Of a stretch of 43,914 nt of DNA, positions 23,601 to 28,410 are shown piece after piece. This DNA comes from a virus. The translations under genes and the position numbers were made by a program. Position 1 is the first letter of the stretch. Each line of letters starts with the position of its first letter. The DNA is taken from IMG/VR virus record IMGVR_UViG_3300020057_000005, positions 1 to 43,914 of that record, one strand, 5' to 3'. Below the pieces are notes generated by a model. It saw nothing but the letters and a program-made list of their open reading frames with translations. It was not told the DNA's origin and searched no databases.

Positions 23601-24520
23601 TATATGGCCTGGACTTATTTAGTGGTTACGGGGGACTCACTCTCGCCTTGGCACCATGGGTGCGACCGGTTGCCTATTGTGAACACGACCCCTACTGTCA
23701 GTCCCAACTTCTTTCGCGCATGGCAGAAGGAAGGTTGCCCGTCGCCCCCGTTTGGGACAATGTACAAGGTTTGCGGGGTTGGGAACTTCCCGGCTGGCCC
23801 GACATTATCTACGGAGGATTCCCCTGCCAGGATATCAGCGTTGCGGGAAATGGAGCAGGCCTGGACGGCGAGCGAAGCGGTCTTTTTAAAGAGATCTCGC
23901 GCTTGGCCCAAGAAACGCGACCACAGTTCTTATTCCTTGAGAACGTCCCTGCAATCAGAACACGCGGACTATCGACTATTGTCCGAGAACTGGCCCGCAT
24001 CGGGTATGACTCGCGATGGTGTACTTTATCCGCTGCTCAAGTTGGGGCTCCCCACAGAAGGGAGCGATGGTTCCTGCTCGCAAGCGCACGAGTTTCCAAC
24101 GCCTACTCGCCAAGATTCAAAGAGGGGGCACGCGCTGGAGATGGGTCGGACATCGCCGCCGCTTCGAACCATGGTACTGTTTCCAACGCCGACAGTGCAG
24201 GATTCGAACGGGCGAACGCATCACAACCAGAGAACGGGACCGCCGGTTCCAAGCCTGCTGGGTGTGGCGACCGGATGGCGGGCGAAAGGGTTGCTGCCGG
24301 ACCGTCCGGGGGCCATCGTGCGCGCGGGGAAGGCTACTGGCAGTCAATGTTTGCCCCCTTTGACCGCGAATGGTGGGGCGCTGAACCCGACGTGGGTCGA
24401 GTGGTTGATGGGTGTCCCTTTAGGGTGGACCGAATTAAGCAACTTGGGAACGGAGTGGTTCCAATCCAGGCGCGCAAGGCGTTCGCTCACCTAATTCAAT
24501 TCGCAAACGAACAGGGTTAA
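23597..24520 (+). CDS. C5 cytosine DNA methyltransferase
   Basis: A 307-residue DNA (cytosine-5) methyltransferase. Motif I 'LDLFSGYGG' (residues 5-13), motif IV 'GGFPCQDIS' with catalytic Cys 77, motif VI 'ENV' (115-117), motif VIII 'QVGAPHRRERWF' (about 147-158) and motif X 'QLGNGVVP' near the C-terminus are all intact. The target-recognition part (about 165-255) is loose and Ser/Ala/Gly-rich. It probably methylates phage DNA against host restriction. GTG 23597 is the only start that keeps motif I, although its ribosome site spacing is short. A second frame is open across almost the whole gene (see the next entry). Confidence 0.9.
   Translation: MIYGLDLFSGYGGLTLALAPWVRPVAYCEHDPYCQSQLLSRMAEGRLPVAPVWDNVQGLRGWELPGWPDIIYGGFPCQDISVAGNGAGLDGERSGLFKEISRLAQETRPQFLFLENVPAIRTRGLSTIVRELARIGYDSRWCTLSAAQVGAPHRRERWFLLASARVSNAYSPRFKEGARAGDGSDIAAASNHGTVSNADSAGFERANASQPENGTAGSKPAGCGDRMAGERVAAGPSGGHRARGEGYWQSMFAPFDREWWGAEPDVGRVVDGCPFRVDRIKQLGNGVVPIQARKAFAHLIQFANEQG
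23604..24494 (+). CDS. Overprinted ORF inside the methyltransferase gene
   Basis: A 296-codon +1-frame ORF lies inside the methyltransferase gene. Its ATG 23604 has GGAG at nine bases, better spaced than the methyltransferase GTG. From memory, its second half resembles proteins seen in phages: 'WPASGMTRDGVLYPL', two 'FPTPT' units and 'LNPTWVEWLMGVPLGWTEL'. The same DNA encodes methyltransferase motifs VIII and X in the other frame. The first half looks like random translation. It could be a true overprinted gene or only a frame kept open by the methyltransferase codon pattern. Confidence 0.35.
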   Translation: MAWTYLVVTGDSLSPWHHGCDRLPIVNTTPTVSPNFFRAWQKEGCPSPPFGTMYKVCGVGNFPAGPTLSTEDSPARISALREMEQAWTASEAVFLKRSRAWPKKRDHSSYSLRTSLQSEHADYRLLSENWPASGMTRDGVLYPLLKLGLPTEGSDGSCSQAHEFPTPTRQDSKRGHALEMGRTSPPLRTMVLFPTPTVQDSNGRTHHNQRTGPPVPSLLGVATGWRAKGLLPDRPGAIVRAGKATGSQCLPPLTANGGALNPTWVEWLMGVPLGWTELSNLGTEWFQSRRARRSLT

Positions 24521-24525
24521 CAACC

Positions 24526-24548
24526 GGGCAATGATGCCCACAGAGGAG
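24526..24548 (+). promoter_or_regulatory. Repeated hairpin-RBS element, copy A
   Basis: GGGCA (24526-24530), ATGA loop, TGCCC (24535-24539), then ACAGAGGAG and the start ATG at 24556. Copies B, C and D stand before three other small genes. Confidence 0.7.
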
Positions 24549-24555
24549 TAGATAT

Positions 24556-24963
24556 ATGGCTTTAGAGACACTTAAGGGGATCAAGAAACTGGGGGAATTT
24601 GAGGTGGTCGTTATGGACGACCTGCGGGAGCTTTTTCCCGACAAGTTCAACGAAAGCGGGTCTATGGACTACAAATGGTTCGAGAGCGAAATTCGGCCCG
24701 GGAAATTCGTTTACGTTCGCCATGATGCCAATTCTCTGTCGTTCACCATTCAGAAGGGGCCCATTAAAGAGAACGGGGTAAACGGTTGCCAGGTGGACAC
24801 GATTATCGAAGCCGCCAAGGCCATCATTGAAGGCCTGAACAAGCAGTACCCCTGTCGTGAAAACTCTATGATCATCACGAAACTGGATGAGGCGCTGATG
24901 TGGTCAAACAAAAGAAAACAGGACCGGACCGCGCGCGGAGTGGAAGGACAAAGCAAAGCTTAA
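24556..24963 (+). CDS. Acb2/Tad1-hairpin-like candidate anti-defence protein
   Basis: A 135-residue protein. Residues about 84-126 form a helical pair ending in 'RENSMIITKLDEALMW', which resembles the Acb2/Tad1 hairpin domain of phage proteins that bind cyclic nucleotide signals ('SRExSLAxTKLEEAxMW' from memory). The N-terminal 80 residues are a separate alpha/beta part ('LGEFEVVVMDDLRELFP'). If correct it would be a sponge against CBASS or Thoeris signalling. The call rests on remembered consensus only and is uncertain. It is preceded by hairpin copy A. Confidence 0.45.
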   Translation: MALETLKGIKKLGEFEVVVMDDLRELFPDKFNESGSMDYKWFESEIRPGKFVYVRHDANSLSFTIQKGPIKENGVNGCQVDTIIEAAKAIIEGLNKQYPCRENSMIITKLDEALMWSNKRKQDRTARGVEGQSKA

Positions 24964-24968
24964 TAACC

Positions 24969-24991
24969 GGGCAACTATGCCCACAGGGGAG
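24969..24991 (+). promoter_or_regulatory. Repeated hairpin-RBS element, copy B
   Basis: GGGCA (24969-24973), ACTA loop, TGCCC (24978-24982), then ACAGGGGAG and the ATG at 24996. The loop differs from copy A but the stem and the ACAG-RBS part are kept. Confidence 0.7.
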
Positions 24992-24995
24992 AAAT

Positions 24996-25166
24996 ATGGT
25001 TTTTACAAAAAAACAGTTTGAGGAATTTAAAGAAGCTGCCAAGCCGCTGGTTAAATTCCTCAACGATAACTGTCACCCGCACGTCATTGCGATTGTGAGT
25101 GTAGACCGTGCAGAGATACTAGCGAGCAGCGGTATGGTGGGGATCGAAGAATACATTAAGGACTAG
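24996..25166 (+). CDS. Small conserved phage protein, function unknown
   Basis: A 56-residue protein at ATG 24996, chosen because GGGGAG and hairpin copy B lie directly before it; the longer reading from 24900 would run through the hairpin. The sequence 'FEEFKEAAKPLVKFLNDN' followed by 'CHPHVIAIVSVDRAEIL' resembles a small protein common in phages of many hosts (from memory). Function unknown. Confidence 0.65.
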   Translation: MVFTKKQFEEFKEAAKPLVKFLNDNCHPHVIAIVSVDRAEILASSGMVGIEEYIKD

Positions 25167-25176
25167 GCTAAACAAA

Positions 25177-25199
25177 GGGCAATGATGCCCACAGAGGAG
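25177..25199 (+). promoter_or_regulatory. Repeated hairpin-RBS element, copy C
   Basis: GGGCA (25177-25181), ATGA loop, TGCCC (25186-25190), ACAGAGGAG and the ATG at 25205. Copies A and C are identical from the hairpin through the ribosome site and into the spacer (GTAGATAT). Confidence 0.7.
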
Positions 25200-25204
25200 T
25201 AGAT

Positions 25205-25531
25205 ATGAACGAGTTCCAGAAAACGATTATCGAGATGGCCTTCCAGCAGAAACCCACACCCGCGCCCACACAGTCGCCGACGGGTAGAAAAATTGTAGTG
25301 CTACAGCGCGGCTGGGTACTCGTAGGCAAATACTCGCGCGAGGGGGATGAGTGTCTACTCCTCGATTCTTCAGTGATCCGCCGATGGGGCACGACCAAAG
25401 GCCTGGGCGAACTCGCAAGCAGCGGGCCGCTCAAGGACACAATTTTGGAGCCCGCAGGCACATGCCGTTTCCATCGCGGGGCTGAGGTTCTCGTGCTGGA
25501 TTGTGAGGAGAGCAAGTGGCTAGGGAACTAG
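25205..25531 (+). CDS. DUF6948-like small protein
   Basis: A 108-residue protein. Residues about 28-100 ('KIVVLQRGWVLVGKYSRE', 'SVIRRWGTTKGLGELASS', 'GAEVLVLDC') resemble a family of about 70-100 residues found in many phages (DUF6948-like, from memory). Its 3' end, coding for 'EESKWLGN', overlaps the start of the Gly-rich gene and is repeated at 25755-25790. Function unknown. Confidence 0.55.
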   Translation: MNEFQKTIIEMAFQQKPTPAPTQSPTGRKIVVLQRGWVLVGKYSREGDECLLLDSSVIRRWGTTKGLGELASSGPLKDTILEPAGTCRFHRGAEVLVLDCEESKWLGN

Positions 25532-25746
25532 AGGACGCCCATAGTGTGGTCGGGCACGGCGACGGCAAGGGCAGCGGCTATGGCTTTCGCGGAGACGGCT
25601 ACGGTGGCGGCTACGGCAGCGGTAGCGGCTGCGACGACGGTTTTGGCGGCAACGGCTACGGAGACGGCGAAGGCTACGGAGACGGTGAAGGCGACGGCAG
25701 CAGCTTTCGAGAGGCCGGCGGCGATGGCGGGGGTGTCGGCACATGA
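25516..25746 (+). CDS. Gly/Asp-rich low-complexity protein, paralogue 1
   Basis: A 76-residue protein from GTG 25516 after GAGGAG. A conserved head 'ARELEDAHSVVGHGDG' leads into Gly-Asp-Tyr repeats of the type 'GYGDGEGYGDG'. It is a tandem paralogue of the gene at 25771. The repeats come from GGC-TAC-GG[CA]-GAC units, so other frames also look open. Such Gly-rich proteins occur in phages beside DUF6948-like genes. Function unknown; may be disordered or metal-binding. Confidence 0.55.
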   Translation: MARELEDAHSVVGHGDGKGSGYGFRGDGYGGGYGSGSGCDDGFGGNGYGDGEGYGDGEGDGSSFREAGGDGGGVGT

Positions 25747-26037
25747 CCACGGCAAGGCTAAGGAGAGCAAATGGCTAAAGAACTAGAAGACGCCCATGGT
25801 GTGGTCGGCCACGGCGACGGCGGCGGATGGGGCGGCGGCGGATGTGGCTACAGCGGATGTGGCTACAGCGGCGACGGCAGCGGTGGTGGTTATGGTCTTA
25901 GTGGTGATGGCTATGGCGACGGCGAAGGCTATGGCTATGACGGCGACGGCTATGGCTTTGGTGGCAACGGATATGGAGACGGCTTTGGCGGCGACGGCAA
26001 CGGTGAAGGCGACGGCGACGGCTATGGAGACGGTATA
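25556..26037 (+). repeat. Low-complexity GNN-rich repeat tract in two Gly-rich genes
   Basis: Two blocks (25556-25740 and 25800-26037) of degenerate GGCTACGGAGACGGC-like units. The block starts are duplicated together with their 5' flanks (25495-25560 and 25755-25815). The tract keeps all frames open and produces misleading Ala-rich and Arg-rich ORFs. Confidence 0.8.
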
Positions 26038-26040
26038 TGA
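25771..26040 (+). CDS. Gly/Asp-rich low-complexity protein, paralogue 2
   Basis: An 89-residue protein at ATG 25771 after AAGGAG. The head 'AKELEDAHGVVGHGDG' matches paralogue 1 at 14 of 16 positions. A Cys-containing 'GCGYSGCGYSGDG' stretch is followed by long GDGYG repeats. It overlaps the next gene as ATGA. Duplication includes the ribosome site and the preceding coding end, so it was a tandem DNA duplication followed by divergence. Confidence 0.55.
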   Translation: MAKELEDAHGVVGHGDGGGWGGGGCGYSGCGYSGDGSGGGYGLSGDGYGDGEGYGYDGDGYGFGGNGYGDGFGGDGNGEGDGDGYGDGI

Positions 26041-26189
26041 CTACAATTATCATTATAGAGGCAGTCGTCGGCATCGCGGGCGCGGTCGCATTTTTCGTCC
26101 CGTGGCGCGACTCAGTCGCCGGGGCGATGGTCTTTGGGGTCGCCATGCTCGCCATGGTTTTAACTGTCGTAATTTGGGGGGATAAGTGA
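26037..26189 (+). CDS. 50-residue two-helix membrane protein
   Basis: Starts by ATGA overlap with the Gly-rich gene and ends with a GTGA overlap to the next gene. Two membrane helices are clear: 'IIIIEAVVGIAGAVAFFV' (residues about 4-21) and 'GAMVFGVAMLAMVLTVVI' (about 29-46), joined by a short 'PWRDSVA' loop. Function unknown. Confidence 0.6.
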   Translation: MTTIIIIEAVVGIAGAVAFFVPWRDSVAGAMVFGVAMLAMVLTVVIWGDK

Positions 26190-26576
26190 GAGGAGTGGCC
26201 GAAGACCTGACTGACCGACGTTTCGGGAAATTGGTTGTGCTAAGGCGCGACAGCCCCCCCCGACGCCATCGCTTACGTTCGCATCTACTGGCGGGTGAAA
26301 TGTGACTGTGGGCAAAAATTCCTGGCGTCGTCTCGGGCCCTCAAACGATCCGGTGGAAATGCCCGCTGCCGCCTTTGCCGCCAGGGCCCGTCTTTGAATC
26401 ACAAGGGGAGCAAGCGGGAGTGCGTATATAACAAAAGCAATTTTATTAATCCCAATGGAAAGCCGCCCGAAGAAGCTTTGTCCCCTGACTATTGGTATAA
26501 CCAGAGAGCGCGGGGCGAGACGGTTGATAGTCCAACGTTTACTGTAAACCCTAACGAGGAGATAAAAAATGAATAG
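26186..26576 (+). pseudogene. Zinc-ribbon protein gene with frameshift at C8 tract
   Basis: GTG 26186 opens a frame starting 'EDLTDRRFGKLVVLRR', a typical N-terminus of a phage zinc-ribbon family. The frame runs off at a run of eight C (26254-26261) and stops soon after. Removing one C joins it to the downstream frame ('VKCDCGQKFLASSRALK', 'ARCRLCRQ'), which completes the CxC...CxxC ribbon and a protein of about 129 residues. It is either an assembly or sequencing error, a real mutation, phase variation or slippage. The downstream part alone starts at GTG 26295. Confidence 0.6.
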
Positions 26577-26769
26577 CCTGATTTTAGCACTACTGATCGT
26601 GGGCAACACGAACGCCGCCGGCGCGCCCGTTACAAGCGTTTCCTGGATGCATACTGCCGGGAACCTCCTCCTGGGCGCGGGCAACACCGTCAACCGCCCG
26701 ATCGGGCACTTCAGAGACGGCGTTGTTTCGACGGGCACGGTCACAGGTGCTGCGACGGTGCGGCCGTGA
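26569..26769 (+). CDS. Small exported protein candidate
   Basis: A 66-residue protein after GAGGAG. Residues 1-17 ('NSLILALLIVGNTNAAG') look like a short signal peptide with AxA-like end. The mature part is Gly/Thr-rich with 'GNLLLGAGNTVNRPIG'. It overlaps the next gene by GTGA. Function unknown. Export is likely but the signal is short and lacks a strong basic start. Confidence 0.5.
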   Translation: MNSLILALLIVGNTNAAGAPVTSVSWMHTAGNLLLGAGNTVNRPIGHFRDGVVSTGTVTGAATVRP

Positions 26770-27107
26770 ACAAGCACACGCCAGGGCCTTGGGAGGCAGA
26801 AGACTATCTTCACAGTGGCGATTGGAGAAGCACCGGGCTTATTTGGTCAAAGGCCATGGGCGACGACTGCCCCTGGATTCACATTGCTACAATGAACTGG
26901 AGCAAGCTGGGTGCCGCAAGCGACCCAACCCTAATTGCTGAGGTTGAGGCCAACACCAGGCTGATTGCCGCCGCGCCGGACCTTCTTTTTGCGCTGGAGG
27001 AGGCGATGTGGGCCGTGAAACACCGTGGACACATGCAACAAGATCACATCGCTGCAACGCTTGGGCTAATGAGGCAGGCCATCGCTAGGGCCAAGGGAGA
27101 CGTATGA
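26766..27107 (+). CDS. Conserved phage protein ('HTPGPW' family)
   Basis: A 113-residue protein with GTGA start overlap. The N-terminal 'KHTPGPWEAEDY' and the central 'EANTRLIAAAPDLLFALE' are the two signatures of a very widespread phage and prophage protein of unknown function. The C-terminal helix is charged. It overlaps the next gene as ATGA. Confidence 0.7.
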   Translation: MNKHTPGPWEAEDYLHSGDWRSTGLIWSKAMGDDCPWIHIATMNWSKLGAASDPTLIAEVEANTRLIAAAPDLLFALEEAMWAVKHRGHMQQDHIAATLGLMRQAIARAKGDV

Positions 27108-27331
27108 GCAAGAAACGAAACTGGGAGGTACCCCGCCCCCGCAAAGGCGTTTGGTATGCGCACAGACGGGACTTCCTATTTACCGTCCAGCATCCGGTCA
27201 TTAAGCCGTGGTCGCAGTTGGGCAGGTACTATGTGGTTGCTAACGAGGAAGAGGCCGAGCGGCCGACTAGCCCAGAAGCGATCGCCACGCCATGGTTTTA
27301 CAGACAAAACGTATTCATCGGAGAGTTTTGA
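27104..27331 (+). CDS. Small paralogous protein 1 (VFIGEF type)
   Basis: A 75-residue protein. 'PRKGVWYAHRRDFLFTVQHP' and the end 'NVFIGEF' match its neighbour at 27332. The DNA coding for the last residues (TTCATCGGAGAGTTTTGA) also holds the GGAGAG ribosome site of the next gene. No family recognised. Confidence 0.55.
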   Translation: MSKKRNWEVPRPRKGVWYAHRRDFLFTVQHPVIKPWSQLGRYYVVANEEEAERPTSPEAIATPWFYRQNVFIGEF

Positions 27332-27541
27332 ATGAAGAAGAGTCGAAGACCCCGCGAGGGCGTCTGGTGTGCGCTTGCTCTGGACCATCTTTTTACCGTC
27401 CGTCACCCGATCATTAACTTCTGGGGGCCAAGCGCCTTCTTCATCGCCGACAACTTGGCGGCCGTGCCGGGCATGGAAGAGAGGGTTGTGGACCCTGGGC
27501 CAAACTTCTACGAAGGGGCCGTGTTCATCGGAGAGTTTTGA
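27332..27541 (+). CDS. Small paralogous protein 2 (VFIGEF type)
   Basis: A 69-residue protein whose 'PREGVWCALALDHLFTVRHP' and end 'AVFIGEF' align with paralogue 1. The shared 3' end again supplies the ribosome site for the gene that follows. The middle is diverged, so the duplication is old. Function unknown. Confidence 0.55.
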   Translation: MKKSRRPREGVWCALALDHLFTVRHPIINFWGPSAFFIADNLAAVPGMEERVVDPGPNFYEGAVFIGEF

Positions 27542-27679
27542 ATGAAAAAAGATCCCTACCGATGGCTTAAGCGCCTGTCCTGCCCGAAGGACTTTCGCAG
27601 GGTGCAGAAATCGGCCAAGGTCCTAGGGGTCGCAATCAGAACCATTCGGAACTGGAATAACAAATTTAAGAAAAAATAG
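27542..27679 (+). CDS. 45-residue basic HTH-like protein
   Basis: A strongly basic protein with 'QKSAKVLGVAIRTIRNWN' at residues about 22-39, the turn and recognition helix of a small helix-turn-helix, and a Lys-rich end. It starts one base after the upstream stop, using the GGAGAG inside the upstream gene end. Possibly a small DNA-binding regulator. Too short for firm assignment. Confidence 0.5.
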   Translation: MKKDPYRWLKRLSCPKDFRRVQKSAKVLGVAIRTIRNWNNKFKKK

Positions 27680-27683
27680 AGTT

Positions 27684-27708
27684 GGGCAATTATGCCTGCA
27701 TCAAGGAG
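27684..27708 (+). promoter_or_regulatory. Repeated hairpin-RBS element, copy D (diverged)
   Basis: GGGCA (27684-27688), ATTA loop, TGCCT (27693-27697; closing pair G-U), then a longer spacer and AAGGAG before ATG 27716. Weaker than copies A to C but in the same position relative to the gene. Confidence 0.5.
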
Positions 27709-27715
27709 TTACGAC

Positions 27716-27991
27716 ATGCCCAGGGAAAATGAATTGTTACAGACGCGGATTAAGTGCAGCGAGGAGCCAGTCCTACATGTCCACCGCTACGTCGTGGCCG
27801 TCGGGCATTGGGCGAAGGACGGAAACTGGTACACCAAATATCACTACTGCATGAACAAGAAAGAAGTGAAGGCGCTTCGGGACGCTATAGCAAAAGACGC
27901 CAAGACGGTGGCCGGAACCATCATTGAGGTATTCAAAGCACAACACAATTACGTTGAGGGATTTTTCACAAAGAAAAGGGCTAAAGGGTGA
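27716..27991 (+). CDS. Early accessory protein, function unknown
   Basis: A 91-residue protein. I chose ATG 27716, spaced correctly from AAGGAG, over 27692, which lies in the hairpin. The N-terminal half is beta-rich ('VLHVHRYVVAVGHWAKDG') with His and Tyr clusters; the C-terminal half is helical and Lys-rich. It overlaps the nuclease gene as GTGA. No family recognised. Confidence 0.55.
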   Translation: MPRENELLQTRIKCSEEPVLHVHRYVVAVGHWAKDGNWYTKYHYCMNKKEVKALRDAIAKDAKTVAGTIIEVFKAQHNYVEGFFTKKRAKG

Positions 27992-28371
27992 CCACCTACG
28001 CTGATCACCAAGAGCTGCTTCAGCGCGCTTTTTTGGCGTTTCAGCAAGAGTTCCCACTTGGCCGGGTCTTTCCGCGCCATGTGGGGCTTTTTAAAACACA
28101 ACGAGATACCCGGATACAGATCGGCATGAAGGGTCAGGCCGACGCCTGGGGGTGGGTACCAGTTCACGGCATGCACCCGCTGCACTTTGAAGTTGAATGC
28201 AAAACAGGCAACGCTGTCCAAATGAAAGATCAAAAACTTTGGGAGAGTTGCTACAAGTCGGCGGGTGGGCTTTACATTTTGCTCAGAGAAGAGAACGATC
28301 TTTTAAACGAAATTAAAAAGATGCTGGTAGAGCTTGGCCGCGGAAGAAGCATGACCAACGAACGCGGTTGA
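27988..28371 (+). CDS. VRR-NUC-type nuclease
   Basis: A 127-residue protein starting with GTG 27988. The nuclease core is visible: 'GMKGQADAWGW' with Asp, then 'LHFEVECKTG' (E-x-K) and 'QMKDQKLW' (Gln), then 'GGLYILLR'. These are the D...ExK...Q residues of VRR-NUC, a PD-(D/E)xK branch used in phages for junction or flap cutting. It precedes the primase-helicase, consistent with a replication or recombination role. Confidence 0.75.
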   Translation: MTTYADHQELLQRAFLAFQQEFPLGRVFPRHVGLFKTQRDTRIQIGMKGQADAWGWVPVHGMHPLHFEVECKTGNAVQMKDQKLWESCYKSAGGLYILLREENDLLNEIKKMLVELGRGRSMTNERG

Positions 28372-28410
28372 GAAGACCACCAGCATCTTTTGTCACCAAG
28401 GAATGACGAC

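Noticed and set aside
25544-26185. Ala/Thr-rich ORFs (25544-25786, 25796-26185) and Arg-rich minus-strand ORFs
   Set aside because: They are other-frame readings of the GNN-rich repeats in the Gly-rich genes. The ribosome sites and ATGA overlaps support only the Gly-rich frame.
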